Below are positions 10,561 through 22,831 of a stretch of DNA of 64,000 nt, one piece after another. The stretch's first letter is position 1, and every line of letters starts with the position of its first letter. The stretch spans positions 129,377,829-129,441,828 of the forward strand of contig OV050032.1 in the NCBI GenBank assembly GCA_920105625.2, written 5' to 3'. This DNA is from Clusia tigrina. Lineage: Eukaryota; Arthropoda; Insecta; Diptera; Clusiidae. A program made the translations under genes and the position numbers. Under the pieces are notes generated by a model. That model made no database searches, had not been told where the DNA came from, and saw nothing but the letters and a program-made list of their open reading frames with translations.

Positions 10561-11859
10561 AAATGTTGATAATAATGAAATAAATTTAAAAAATGAAAAA
10601 TTTAATAACAATGACTCAACTGACGAACAAACCGCACTCTTCTTCTCTGGAATAAGATTTACCCAACCACATACCAATGCTAGAAACAATCGTAAATAAA
10701 TTCAAAAATCAATTACTTCTCGTTGATAAGAAAGAAAAGGAATATAAAATATATTAGAAAACAACATATACAATGATCTAAACGATATACTTAATAATAT
10801 TCTTAATATTGTCCGAAGACATATAACTTGTTGCAATGTAGCCAATTACTCCTCATTAGATGACTCTACCTATAATAAATTGCAACAAAAATTTATAGAA
10901 ACCTTCTCAAGAAATTCAAACATTAAAATTGTGAAATGCAGTTACTTTGTAAAGGACATTGGAGATGAGAATGATGTATTGAAATAGATAGCTCTATTCC
11001 ACAAAAGAGAATCTGGCTATTCGGTTATCTTGGCAAATTATAAAGCAGTAAAGCATAAGGTTTATTATCCCAATTTAAAGGTTCTTATCAACAGAGTTGT
11101 GAATAATTGTGATTTGTGTACTGCCATACTTTGTGGAAGCCATATAAAAATAAAATTTAAAATGACAGAAACCCCTTCCGACATACGCGAAATTATCCAT
11201 ATTGACACATACTCGTATGTGAATGCGAAATATTCATTCATAAATTTTATAGATAAATTTTCCAAAATGCATTAAGCTTTTATTTGGACGACAAAAACAG
11301 TCAGACGGTACAAGGAAATATGAAGAAAATAGTCTGTGACAATGAATTTAATAGAATTAATATTAAGTAATTCTGTCGCGACGAACGAATATATATACAC
11401 TTTGTCAAACCTAACAATCACACTGGTAATTCCAGCGTGGAGAGATTAAATAATACACTTCCTGAAAAAATTCGTGTCCTTAAAGTGGAAAACAAAATTT
11501 CAATTAAAGAACTAGTAATCAAGATTATAGGCTACTATAATAATACTTATCACTGTACAATAAAAGCGACGTTCAACATAACAAAATCGATAAACAAATT
11601 ATAAAGAGTAGAATTCAAGATAAAAAGAACAAGACAATACAAAAATATATCAAACAACGAGAAAATTATGAGGAAACCAGGAATGAGGGGTTATAAAGAA
11701 CAATGCAAATGTAAGACATAAGGAACAGTCAAAGTATAGAAAACACACTTTACAAAACGTACATGAATGTAATATTAAAAGACCACTTCAATTTGCAGGT
11801 ACTCGTATTCTTCAAAGATGAATTAAATCATTGAAAAAGCAGGCTACACCCAAATTAAA
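10561..11859 (+). pseudogene. Errantivirus-type integrase remnant
   Basis: After a decayed AT-rich spacer, an integrase zinc-binding domain is readable at about 10990-11120 (ANYKAVKHKVYYPNLK, then CDLC). A catalytic-core start follows near 11196 (IIHIDTYSYVNAKYS), a second Asp block at about 11328 (VCDNEF), and a Glu block at about 11430 (SSVERLNN). The three acidic residues of the D,D-E triad can be placed, but frames change several times and stops intervene. Bases 11640-11859 contain only decayed sequence before env begins. Confidence 0.65.
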
Positions 11860-12022
11860 ATGAACGAAGTGGAAATAATTAACGAAACCGTAACAGTGCT
11901 ACATTTAGTGGATCCAAAGGAAATCAAAGCAGTAATTTTACAAATGGAGGCAAATATTCAGGCTCTTGAGGTTCCCAATAAAAACATGCTGCAGAAAGAA
12001 ATAGATATTTTAAAGGCAAAGG
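11860..12022 (+). pseudogene. Errantivirus-type env, part upstream of the nested element
   Basis: A short open reading from an ATG at 11860 runs to 12022, where a poly-T run begins. Its hydrophilic, helix-rich character and its place directly after the integrase suit part of the surface subunit of an insect errantivirus envelope protein. The same protein appears to resume at 16941 beyond the inserted Jockey-like element. The frame is kept up to the insertion point, but most of the upstream env is absent. Confidence 0.55.
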
Positions 12023-12213
12023 TTTTTTTTTTTTATTAATATTTCATCTATTTATTTATTATATCTTCTAAGCTTAGACTAACAATAAGTAAGCATATCT
12101 TACAAACTAAATAATTAATATTAATACACCTTGCCAATGCTTAGTGCTTTTTAGTAATCACAATGTTATATGTTAGTTACTGTAATAAATGTTATATTAG
12201 TGTTTGTACATGA

Positions 12214-14878
12214 TTAAGGTGTCGATGTTAGTTGTGCTGGTGATTTCGTACATTTTAGGCGACTTGGATCCCTATTACATGCTAGTATCCTAGCTAGATG
12301 ATTTGGGTGCTCTTTGATTTTTTGCGCATATTTTAAGCTGGCGTCAAAGATTTCCTTTTTTACGAGCGGAATGTTCAGATCTTTGTGAATGTTTGTATTC
12401 TTTATAAACCAAGGAGCCCCAGTAATGGTTCTTAGAATTTTGGACTGCGCTCTTTGAATCAGTTCTATGTTAGAGTTGCTTGCGCCGCCCCACAACTGGC
12501 TACCGTAAGTCCAATTTGGTTTTATGATGGCTTTGTACAGCAGTGTTTTATATTCTAGGCTCAACCTGGAATTTTTGTGCATGAGCCAGTGTAGGCTATT
12601 TGCTTTCAAAGTCATTTGTTTTTTTTGGCTTCGATGTGGCGCTTCCATGTCAAACGTGAGTCAAGATGAATTCCTAGGTACTGCACCTCCTTAGCTTGAG
12701 GAATAGGAACATCGTTGAGTTTTATCGCTGGACATGTACCTTTTTTATAGTAAAGGTAATATGCGTACTTTTCGAATCATTTACGTTTATTCGCCAGTCA
12801 GCCAACCAATTTGTTACTAGGACCAGATGATCTTCTAAGTCACGGGATGCGATTTTGGAGTTCGGATGAATGCTAAGGATAGCTGTATCGTCTGGGAAAG
12901 TTGCTGTTCAAGTATTTATTGGTAGGCAGATCTGAGGTAAATAGTAGGTACAACACCGGACCTAGCACGCTTCCTTGTGGTACACCAGCTTTGATGTCAA
13001 AGCATTTAGAGTAAGCATTATTGTACCTTACCTTGAACTTTCTGCCCCTCAGATACGATTCCAATATGTTGTGTACTTTTGTGGGCAACAGTTTTTTTAT
13101 TTTGTAAATAAGCCCCTCGTGCCATACCTTGTCAAATGCCTGCGCCACATCTAAAAAGATGGCTGAACAATATTGCTTTTTGTCGAATGCGTTTTTTATC
13201 TCGTTCACTATTCGATGAACCTGCTCTCTTGTACTATGGTGTTCTCGGAAGCCAAATTGGTGAGGGGGAATAGTGCGTTTTTCGTTTATATGCGGCATTA
13301 GTTTTGCAAGAAAAAGCCTTTCTAGGAGTTTTGATAAGATAGGCAGGAGGCTAATCGGTCTATATGATGACGATTGGGAGGGGTCTTTTCCTGGTTTCGG
13401 GATCATTGTGATTATTGAAACTTTCCAGGCATTAGGAAAGTATCCTAAGCGCAACAAGCCATTAAATAGTGAAGAAGGTAAGATGATGGCCATTTGGGGT
13501 AACTCCTTCATCATTTTTCCAGTAATGAGGTCGTGTCCTGGAGCTTTGTTAAGAGCAAGATTACTAATCGCATTACTTACTTCTTTTGTTTTTAATTTAA
13601 TAGGCGAGCATGTTGTATCTGGCGTGGGGGTTAATATTAAGTTATTGGTATTGCGAGGTGGGTTGGGGGTAAAAACATCTCTTAAGTGTTCGGTGAAAAC
13701 AGCAGACTGTTCATCATCGCTTCTTGCCCAGTTTCCGTTTTTTGTACGAATCGGTGGAATTCCGCGTGTAGGTGCTTTCATTTCTCTGACAGCTTTCCAC
13801 AGAGAGTAATTGGTGACGTCAGTCGGAGAAAGGTTTTGTATATATTGGTCCAGGCAACGATCTGATTCTTGACGCAAGGCTTTTCTCAAATGTTCACTGG
13901 CAATAGATAACTTCCGTTTTGGGAAGGGGACCTGGATTTTTGCCATTCACGACGCGTCCTCCTTTTTTCAGTAAGGAGAATATCGATTTGGGTTGAGGTT
14001 TGTGGGCGACGGATGCTGTTGCAGTTGTTGTCACGCTTGTCCGCAGAGTGGCGCACAGCTAATCTTAGGGTCGAGGTAAATGGTTCCAGAAATGTTTCAA
14101 TGTCCTCATTAGTTTTGAGACGTGGGTTTAGGCTGAGATGCCTACTGATGTATTTTCTGTATTTCAGCCAGTTAGTTTTAGTGGGTGTGAATTCGTAGGT
14201 AGGGCGTAACTTTTTGTTCAGATGTATTATAATAGGAGAGTGATCTGAAGAGAGGTCATTAAGGTGTTCTACTTTGAGTTGCTCTCGTTTTAGGTTTCTA
14301 GCAACTCCAAAATCAATAAGGTCAGGTATCTTACGTGGGTCTGTCGGCCAGTACGATGGTTGTCCTGAAGAGATAATATCAATCTTGGTGTCAGAAAGCA
14401 TGAAGTTATATAATTGTTTTCCTTTTGGTGTTGTTAGCCGTGAGCCCCAGTAAGTGCGTTTGGCATTGTAGTCGCCAGCAGCTAGAAAACTTGTTCCAAG
14501 TGTAGAGAAGAAATCTGAGAACTGGTTACTAGTTATTTTAAATCTAGGTGGGCAGTACACAGGGGATATTGTTAAGTTATCCTCCCATCCGTCCGGACAA
14601 ACTGATGTTGCTTGTAGATACTCCTTGTTGCATTCTTCCATAACGCAGTGTTTTATTCTTTGTTTGATTAGGATTCCAGTGCCGCCATGGGCTTTGCCAG
14701 CGAGATGCTTTGTATCATAGAATTTATATCCCGGTATGTAAAAATTGTGTTTTTCGGTTTGATGGGTTTCGGATATAAGAAGTATGTCGATTTCATTAGA
14801 GAGTAAAAATTTGTTGATTTCTAACTTGTGCTGGCTTACACCGTTTGCATTCCATTGACAGATCTTAAGTACGTTCAT
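12214..14878 (-). pseudogene. Jockey-like ORF2 (endonuclease and reverse transcriptase), frameshifted
   Basis: ORF2 starts at 14878 (MNVLKICQWNANG), its ATG overlapping the ORF1 stop. The endonuclease (to about 14230) keeps the ICQWNANG, ISETH, AAGDYNAKRTYWGS, PDLIDFGV and SSDHSPI blocks, so its catalytic residues look intact. A shift at about 13940 leads into the RT (13946-12873) with SSYRPISLLPILSKLLERL, IFLDVAQAFDKVWH and GVPQGSVLGPVLY. The catalytic block, in yet another frame near 12895, reads FPDDTAIL, so the small residue of FADD is Pro. The C-terminal part is open at 12648-12214 (PNWTYGSQLWG). The domain order is that of the Jockey clade. Confidence 0.85.
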
Positions 14879-16689
14879 TTCGGGGATAGCAGAAGCTGCA
14901 TGAGCTGGTTTTGGTTTCTCATCATCTCTTGGATCATTGTTTGTATGGAGGTCATGAACTGCGTCATACATTGTGTGAGCGTTGCTATCATTCCTTCAAA
15001 ATTATGCAGATTTGAACCAGTTCCGGACTGCTGATCCTTCCCTAACTTAAGTACCGATGCATACGTCGTCCCTGTATCGGGGTATGGAATTGACTTCTGT
15101 GGTTGTGCAATGGGCGGTATATTTGGACTAGGTTGAGAGCGCTTATTCTTTAACTGAGGGTCATTGTTCTGAATTTCCTGGTATACAGGGCAACCTCTGT
15201 AGTTGGCAGTATGGTTACCACCACAATTACTGCACTTTCTAGCAGCTCTATCAGTTTTAGTCTTCGTACATTCTGATGTGGGGTGTAAATCACCACAGGC
15301 AACACATATACTACGAAGAGTGCAGTAGGACCTTGTGTGCTCAAATTCTTGGCAATTCGAAATTGAACTGGGCCGTTTCGTTTGAGAGGCTCCTCCACAG
15401 TAATTCTGCGATGCATAAGATAGCGCAGATTATAAATACCATGCACTTCTCCTTTTTTAAGCTTTAGGGTTTCAGGCTCCAATTCTACGCGGAACAATGG
15501 CTGAGGGATTCTGTTGCGATTTATTATATTTATAATAGAGCGGGCAGCGAACCCTGCTTCATGTAGTGCTTCTTTAACTTCAGCAGGGGGAATATCTGAT
15601 TCAAGTCCCTTTATGACAATGGTAAGGCCTTTGCTACTTTTAAGCTGATAGGTGTAGTAGCTTTTTCTTTCTCAGTGTCGAAGTTTTTTATAACCACTCT
15701 GTAGTTGCTCTCACTATGTATTTAGATATTTGTTTCCTGGATATTTCCTTTAACAAGAGGGGTGACATGGAAATTTTTAGGACCAATGAGCTCGGTAAGA
15801 TTTGCAACTAGTTTACTGGAGTTACGTTCTCGTAGGTAAATGGGAGGTGGTTTGAATATAATATTAGGTTTGGGTAAGTCTGCCTCCTCAGCACTTTGAA
15901 GTAGTGCGAAGCGATTATTACTAGAGATTAGGCTCTCGCTAGTTTTGCTGATTTTTGCGATGTTATTTTTTATTGCACTCGATTTTGGGCTTCGCTTGCG
16001 CTTGTTTATAAGGATATACCTATCTAAACCAGTTTGTGATGTTCCACTTTTCGCTGCTGGGTTGTTTAAAAAATTTTGGGTTGAGTGGTTTGCATTGATG
16101 GTTGGTGTGAGTGCATTTTCAGTGCGCAATTTGGCGAATTTGTTCTAGCACGATCGGACGAGTGAGAGAGAGACGTGGATGGAACCTGTTTGCACTCTTT
16201 AGTTATGGATGCCTTTGGGCTGGATGTTGAACATTCAGCGCTCCAAGAGGGCGCATGCGCAGAGAGTGCCAGATACACTTTTGGACATTGGTTCTGGTTT
16301 GAGTGCGAACTGTGTGTACTTGCACTTGCATTGTTAAGTGTAGTCGCAATTGAACGCTGTGGAGTTGCAGTCGCATGATGGCCGCTGCCCGGCCGCTCGC
16401 CGTTGTGGGACATGCTACCTCCGCTCTCTTGTCTCTGTTTTGCAGGCAAAGGTGTTGAGCGAACCACATTAGTCGCCAAACCGCTATCGACAGTCATGCC
16501 GAGGACATCCGACCTTGCATTGGGGAGAGAAGGTAACATACTGTACTCACTCAGTTGCGCGATTACCGGCCGCTGCTGGGAAAGCGACTGAGGCAGATCA
16601 GGTGTTGGTGCAAGTGCAGGCACACTTTGAGAGCGCATGCGCTGAACAGGAGAGCGCACTTGGTGAGTGGGAGAGCGCAATACGCTCAT
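14875..16689 (-). pseudogene. Jockey-like ORF1 (gag-like), frameshifted
   Basis: The N-terminal part (16689-16066) is rich in Ser, Thr, Pro and Gln and is probably disordered. The next frame (16129-15722) holds LIGPKNFHVTPL, the start of the RNA-recognition-like core of Jockey ORF1 proteins. Bases 15497-15380 continue it, and after a shift near 15360 zinc knuckles appear, ending in CSNCGGNHTANYRGC at about 15235-15190. The C-terminus is helical and Gln/Met-rich and stops with TGA at 14875-14877. At least three frame changes make it inactive. The start at 16689 is the first ATG of the open frame and is not certain. Confidence 0.75.
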
Positions 16690-16940
16690 CCACTGACCGC
16701 TATAGTTACGCTTCTTTATTAGAAGCTAACACAAATTCAAATTTTAAGTTTAAAAACTGATATTTGATATTTCGCTCAAACTCCTTTTGCCAATTTCACT
16801 CACTGACTTTTTTATGCGTCTATTTCGCTAGGCTTCAAAATCGAAACACTAAATTATTTCACTTTAAATCACAATATAATTGAGGAGCAACCGAAAAACA
16901 CATCCGAACTCTCTTGCTATTACCAAGCAAAAGACAAAGG

Positions 16941-18132
16941 TGAAATCAATTTTCCCATTGCCGAGTCATAGGAAAAAACGAGACTCATTTAAATTCGTCG
17001 GTTCAACACACAATTGGTTGAGGACGACGAGCGGCTCCATGGACGATGACGATCGAAAGGAAGTACTTGAACATTTGCGAATTACCGACCAGAACCGTCA
17101 CACCTCAATCGACACATTAAAAAGGCAAAACAGAATAAATCAGCACTTTAATGATACTATAGCTATACTTAAGGAAAATGTAGAGGATGATAGGGATAAA
17201 ACTTAAAAAGTCGTTAACAAAATTAAAACTAGAAATAGCGAAATCTTTAAACATCTAATATACATGGACCAGATGCTAAAAATTAAATATATGGATGATA
17301 GAATTAGCTGCAGCAAAACATACAATTTTGAATCTAAATATTTTGTCGGCTGACGAAATTTATCGTTATAGTATTAATTTTAAGCTCATTAAATTTAATA
17401 ATGGAATATAAAAATTCTCTTCTAATTATTGCCATTTAAATATCAATAAGTTATATTAAGACAAATCTGAAAGATATAATACCTCTACCAAATAATGTCT
17501 ATATGGAAAATAATGAAAATATTGAATATGTAATAGAAATAGGCAGTGATACATACACTTACCAAGAAAATACCATTTTAAAAAATTTAGGAAAAAGGAA
17601 AAATTATAATACTCCAAATATTTTATTCTAAAAGTCCACAGAAAATTCAAAATAATAAATATGGATAATGAAACCATGGTCATTAAAAAAGCAAGGAACG
17701 AAAACATTTCTCAAAATTGTGATGACAGACAGATATTACTAAATAAAAATTTCTCCTACATCTATTAATACTATACCATTCTATAACTGTGAATTTGAAA
17801 TAAACCATATCGTGTTTCAAAATAAGAAAGAGGTTATACGAGATAAATATTCTTTTCCATTAAACGATATTAATTTAAATTTGAAGAAAAAAAAATTGAC
17901 TTTGGAAAATTTGGAAAACATCCAACAAATAGAAGAACTGAAATTTTATCGCAATGCTTCATATGGGATAAGTGTAACAGTAATTGTAGTGGTCAGTGTC
18001 GCAATAATTGTATTATTTCTATTTATAAGAATAAATAATAACGTTAAAATTGTTAACAAAACTGAAAAAACTTTCATCGAATCCAAAAATATTGAACTTA
18101 ACAGAATTAAGGAAAAATATGGTATGAAATAA
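16941..18132 (+). pseudogene. Errantivirus-type env, part downstream of the nested element
   Basis: The continuation of the envelope-like protein begins with a basic cleavage-type motif at about 16965-16985. A helical region follows (open to 17206), then decayed text with stops and shifts, and a final open piece (about 17812-18132) with one strongly hydrophobic segment near 17975-18030 and a short charged tail. This is the plan of an errantivirus env: cleavage site, ectodomain, membrane anchor, cytoplasmic tail. Several stops make it non-functional. It is described only as a relic; the split at 12022/16941 is due to the nested element. Confidence 0.65.
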
Positions 18133-18178
18133 GAAGTGCTAAGAACAAGACTCAGGATCTTGTAACAAAGAGGGGAGG

Positions 18179-18478
18179 AGTTACATCTGTGTCAATGCTG
18201 AGAATATAAATTTCAGTTAAACTCTACCTCATCATATTTATCATATATGTGAAAGAGGAACACACAAAAATTTATCAGCATTGCTACTGATGAGAACAGC
18301 CCACTCAGCAAAATATATTATACAATTTATTGAATGCAATTCTCTTTAAATACATATAAGTCAGTCTTAAGATCCAACTACCTTTCAATCACTAATGAAA
18401 CTTAAAATTAATATAATAAAAAAATCATGTTCTTCTTCTAAGACTAAAGGGTTAGAGAATAAATATATCTCGCGTAGC
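18179..18478 (+). repeat. Probable errantivirus 3' LTR with polypurine tract
   Basis: Directly after env, a polypurine tract (AAAGAGGGGAGG, 18167-18178) is followed by AGTTAC, the kind of LTR start used by errantiviruses. A polyadenylation-type AATAAA lies near 18459. No 5' LTR partner is left in the window, so the right end, set where R1-type text begins, is approximate. Confidence 0.55.
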
Positions 18479-18480
18479 CT

Positions 18481-19300
18481 GCCATCAAGATGATAGCAGT
18501 AGCAGACGAACACCAACACTTGCAGTTAGGAGTGATCTCGCTGATCGAATCACACATCTTTTTGGGACAGATACTCGAAGATGGAAAGAGGCGCACGATT
18601 CATCAACCCATGCGGGACGCAATTGAGGGCATCAGGGCGCTAAACGAGCTTTCAGCTATAGAGAAGCGAAGGATAAAGCTGCCAAAAAAATTTTCAGTGA
18701 GGAGGAACATCTGGCAACTATAAGACGCTTTAGTATCCAGGAATGGCAAACCCCATGGGAAACTTCCCCAAAATGTCGATGGACAAGGAGGCTGATCGCT
18801 GACAAAAAGCGGTGGATAAAAAGGTCTCGAGGTGAGGTGAATTACCACATCACACAACTGCCGAGCAGGCATGGAGTTTTACCATGTGTACAAACTGTGG
18901 ATGGACGGTACTATAGAATGCAGAATACGTGCTCTTATGCTGTCCGAGGTCCGTAAGTGCTAGAGATGTACTACAGAAATTGTGCGAAGAGCCATTAACA
19001 CCGGATACAATAGTGCAACATATGACAGGGTATCCGTAGAAATGGGATGCGGTGTGTGATACTGCAGCTGCAGTTATGAATGACCTTCGCCAATGGGAGT
19101 GGCATCGGTACGCACAGCGCGAATAGAATAAGACCTATGACTATAACTTCTCCCCCCGAAGTAGTATCTTGCGGTGATCGGAGGGAGTAGTAAGATTAGG
19201 AGATGGTTTTAGTCGCTAGGAAGCCGGCATGCTATGGAGTCCCATAGAATCTAAAGAATATTTCCACCTCTCATCGTTACAAAAAAAAAAATACACACAC
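18481..19300 (+). mobile_element. Internally deleted R1-like derivative
   Basis: Bases 18490-18660 read as an ORF1 N-terminus of an R1-like protein (TIHQPMRDAIEGIRALNEL). After a short link, the text from about 18700 is the C-terminal part of ORF2: CRWTRRLIADKKRWIKRSRG and GEVNYHITQL, matching the block at 4100-4200 of the first element. Almost all of ORF1 and the endonuclease and RT are missing between them. A 3' untranslated region follows and ends near a short A/CA-rich run at about 19283-19305. Confidence 0.65.
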
Positions 19301-19831
19301 ACAACACGGAAAGCGATTCGAATCAAAGTGAACGTATAAGTTGTTAGGCCCGCCTTTTGGAAGCCAAAAGAGCGTACTCCGGTTTAATGATAAGTGCATA
19401 TTCAAATTGTTTGACGCGTTCCTTAAAAAAGGTTTTTAATTAGCTGTTTCTGTGATTTGCGGCAGCTTTATCAATGCACTGCAAAGTTTAAGATTTTGCC
19501 AATCTAGGGGGACTTAATTCAATTGCATCCTTAGCTTCAAAGATATCGTCTTCAAATTTTGAATGTAAGTTTTTATTTTTCAGGCAGAAATTAAGTGCTA
19601 ATATAAACAACACTGGACAAAAACGACTCCCCCTCCTATACAAATTCCAGTTTTTTCTAATCTAAAGGCCGAAATGGTTTTTTTTTTCAATTTAACTCGA
19701 GAACTATAAAAAATATTAAAGTAAGTATTTCTTCATTGAAAAAATAATTAATGAAAATACAGAGAAAAATATTTGTTGTTGTTGCCTTTACTAATCAACA
19801 TAATTAAATAAAAAGAAACCTATACGATTAT
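19301..19831. other. Unassigned intergenic DNA
   Basis: AT-rich sequence with no supported gene and no clear match inside the window. Confidence 0.5.
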
Positions 19832-19993
19832 TGTAAGGTTTCGGCATAGACAGCTTGTGTTTCTGATATAACGGAGGCTTGAGTATAATCCTACGCTCTC
19901 TCCCTCGCTACATAGCTAGTAAAAGGTTGCTGATTCACGAAGACATTGCGACGATAACCATCGCAATAATACTATAATTACGAATTACAAACA
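19832..19993 (+). repeat. Short BEL-type LTR and primer-site-like sequence
   Basis: The 162 bp from TGTAAGGTTTCGGCAT to ATTACAAACA match the two ends of the LTR-like segment at 48030-48410 (same start block, CGACGATAACCATCG, and the end ATACTATAATT...ACAAACA). They lack about 208 bp found there. It begins TG and ends CA. The next bases, TTTGGTGGGC, look like a primer-binding site, so this may be the 5' LTR of a lost BEL element and not a solo LTR. Confidence 0.6.
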
Positions 19994-20539
19994 TTTGGTG
20001 GGCAATTGGGAACCTTAAAAGAAACAAACTGCATTACATACAAAAAGCAGGCAGTTTCGATGTATCGTATCGTCGTACGATCAATAAGGTTTTTTTTTTA
20101 TAAAATAGCTAATGCATGAGATAAATAATTTATAAATGACGAAAACAAATTTTGAAATTTTGAAATTTATTTATTCAGAGACTTTGGCTATAAGTAAATA
20201 TTCAATATGTTAAAAAAATATCTACTTGCTACAATTATAATTGCATATTGACAACAGATAGCGCTAATAGTTTAATTTCATGTCTGTATTCGCATAGTAA
20301 CTAAAATTGCAAATTATAATTGGACACTAATTAATAAAATAAATAACGCTAGAAATCATTTAAAGCTTTTAGGAACATTAAATTTATAATTTTATTATTG
20401 TGAAATATTGCAGTCACAAACATAGATCAACATGCTTGCATTGAAGCGACTGATTTCAACATGTAAAGCAGCGTCGCTCAGGTTGTTTTGATCACACATA
20501 CATTGCCATATAATAAATTATAAAAAGCGATACATTGCT
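19994..20539. other. AT-rich DNA after the BEL-type LTR
   Basis: No gene recognised. It could be untranslated leader of the lost BEL element. It contains a small palindromic stretch (GTATCGTATCGTCGTACGAT) at about 20062-20081. Confidence 0.4.
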
Positions 20540-21079
20540 GCCCATAGACGATACATCATGATCATACCCATTCGTGCACGTGTTGAATGAAGCTCCGCCA
20601 CAGACGAGTGATCAAAATCGAAGATCATCATTTTTTCATAGTCGTCGTTGAGTGAGGTTGTCATGTCTCTGTCGGATGACGAAGTTTTGTGTGCACTACC
20701 GCTTGTACTGTGCAAGGAAAAATTGTAAAAATAATAAAATTCGATTTTGGATGAAAGAAAGGCACAAAAAATAGTACAATAACATTCAAGGGACTTCAGC
20801 AGAAACACATTTTCATTATTTTTATCCGCACACATCTTCACACGTTGGCAGTCAAACTCAAATGAACAAAATTTGCAAGTAAATTGCCCACAAACGAAGA
20901 TCATCCATACATCATGATCAACATCGTAATAAAATTTCCCCTCAAAACAAAATGATTTAGATTTTCGACGATCAGTCGGTGATCACAGCGCGATCATGTC
21001 TGTGTGACACATACATCTCTCTTTTTCACACATACTATTATATTTATATGAGTATGATCTTGATGTATCGTCTATGGGC
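20540..21079. mobile_element. Candidate MITE with 28-bp terminal inverted repeats
   Basis: The left end, starting GCCCATAGACGATACATC at 20540, is the reverse complement of the right end, GATGTATCGTCTATGGGC finishing at 21079. The match spans 28 bp with one mismatch. Between them lie 484 bp without a supported gene but with several GATCAT or GATCA words near both ends. Size and termini fit a non-autonomous cut-and-paste element. No clear target duplication is visible, and I cannot assign a superfamily. The 128-codon minus-strand frame inside is not recognised. Confidence 0.65.
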
Positions 21080-21094
21080 CGCATTAAATAACTA

Positions 21095-21260
21095 AAAAGC
21101 AATCAGCTTACCCAAATACCCCTTGCCACACTGCTCTTTTGGCCCTAACTTTTACTGTGTAGCATACCCGCACTCACCACTTTACCCTTTCTTTTATCAA
21201 AATATGACACTCTCATTTTGAAATTGCATGAATGCCTGGCGGAAAGCGTTATTCAATGCT
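21095..21260. repeat. 166-bp repeat, copy 1
   Basis: Closely similar to 42616-42781: shared blocks include TTTTGGCCCTAACTTTT, CTGTGTAGCATACCC and TATGACACTCTCATTTTGAA. It may be the untranslated part of a BEL element, since copy 2 lies just upstream of a BEL gag and copy 1 lies downstream of a BEL-type LTR. Confidence 0.75.
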
Positions 21261-22831
21261 AAAATAGTATCTTAAATTTAAAAACAGTATAAATACTATA
21301 TAATTTTTTATTAATGTAAAAAGCAAATTTTTAAGTAAAACTTTGTTTTTAATTACGTAAATAGGAGTTACTTTCGAATTATATTTATGTATTATATTTA
21401 TTTATTTATACCAATTATTTTAATAAATTCAATCTTGAATATTTTTTCAAAGCAGCATAATCAAATAAGCATTGAATAAACTTAATTACCATATTTTTTC
21501 TTTCTTATTTATCACACCCAATGATTTGTAAAATATTACAAAGTTTAGCCAATTATAAAATTAAAAAAAACTATTTATCATATATTAAACGAATTATTAT
21601 TACACGTTCTGAGTTGATGTGCTACTTTTTATTTATCATAATTATTAATTGGATGGAAATAAGTAATATAAAAATATCAGAATGTATTTATGAGTCTCCA
21701 ATAAGCTCAATATAATTACTATATACAATTTGCAAAATTTGATCCCTTAAATTATAACTAATTTCATAATATATCAATAATTAAACCACTATTCCACTTC
21801 TGATTTTAATTTATTTACTTTAATTTATGTAAATAAGTAGTAAAAACTATTAGCATCAGTAACACTATTTCATAAAAAGTCCAAATGTATTTGTTCCCTG
21901 GGGTCTATTAGGGACCAGCTGATCGGTAACAGACCCCCCCGCACTTATACACTTGCCTCAGCTTCCCATTGATTTTGTTGTTGGATTTACGAAGCTATTT
22001 CTCTATACTACTCTATGGTATCGGCAAAGAACATACAGAATAGACAGTTTATATGAATGTATTTGTGCGAGTTCTGCTAGTGTGAGGAGGTTTTAAAATT
22101 GATGTATGTAGTGGTAAAAATCCAGTGCCCCCCCTTAACTCTAACTATCGTCATTCCTCAATTCACTTAACTTCTCAAAATAACTGAAAACATAAAATTT
22201 TTTTGATAATTTCTCATTGTTGAAGAACCCCCAATATCCACAAAGTCGAAATATTCCAGTTGGGTTTAAGTAAATTCGACAAAACAAAAAATTGTTTTCG
22301 TCATTATTAAAGAAAGAAACACTACCTCTGTTTAATTAAAAGCATAAAGCCGTAAACTTAATTCATTTAGCTGCACTTTTGACCTATTTTGAAAATTTTT
22401 CTGAGATTATTGAAACTGTTGTTTTCTGTGAGAATACTGTAAAAATGTTTCATTCCCTTAATTCTTCTAAGCTTGGTGTCCCCTGTGCTCTTCCATTCGT
22501 TCATAGCCATATTTAAATATCCACGCAAAGGGGTGTTATTGGGGCAGTCGGACCCCATTTTAATATAAATAAATTTTTTTTTTAGTTATTAGTAGTATAA
22601 TATTATGCCAAAAAACCAAATAATTACTATGGTGTATTTACAGTAAACAAAAGTGTAAATGGAAAGCAATTGGATCAGATTTTACATTATGAATAGTTAT
22701 AATTTATTAAATGAACTTGTTAACATTTGAGTTTTCAAACTCCAAATTATATAATACAATTTTTTTGGATTTATTATCACTTTTTTTTTAGAAGTTTCGC
22801 GATTCGTTTTATAATACAAGTGAAGTGACCC
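21261..22831. other. AT-rich intergenic DNA, nothing recognised
   Basis: About 1.6 kb of AT-rich sequence with short frames only. None shows a recognisable domain. It borders the gypsy element whose left LTR starts at 22832. Confidence 0.55.

Larger units (their letters stand above)
12023..16929 (-). mobile_element. Jockey-like non-LTR element nested in env
   Basis: A 4.9-kb element on the minus strand. It ends at 12023-12034 in a run of T on the plus strand, which is its poly-A tail, and starts at about 16929. ORF1 and ORF2 lie in the expected order. The flanking 11-mers AAAGGCAAAGG (12012-12022) and AAAGACAAAGG (16930-16940) differ at one base and fit a target-site duplication. Errantivirus env text lies on both sides. 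The element seems near full length, but both ORFs carry shifts. Confidence 0.85.

Noticed and set aside
20518..20904. Open minus-strand frame of 128 codons inside the candidate MITE
   Set aside because: No recognisable domain, and composition and position fit chance opening across the inverted-repeat element.
22367..22558. Minus-strand frame of 63 codons in AT-rich DNA
   Set aside because: Short, isolated, no motif and no neighbour that supports it.
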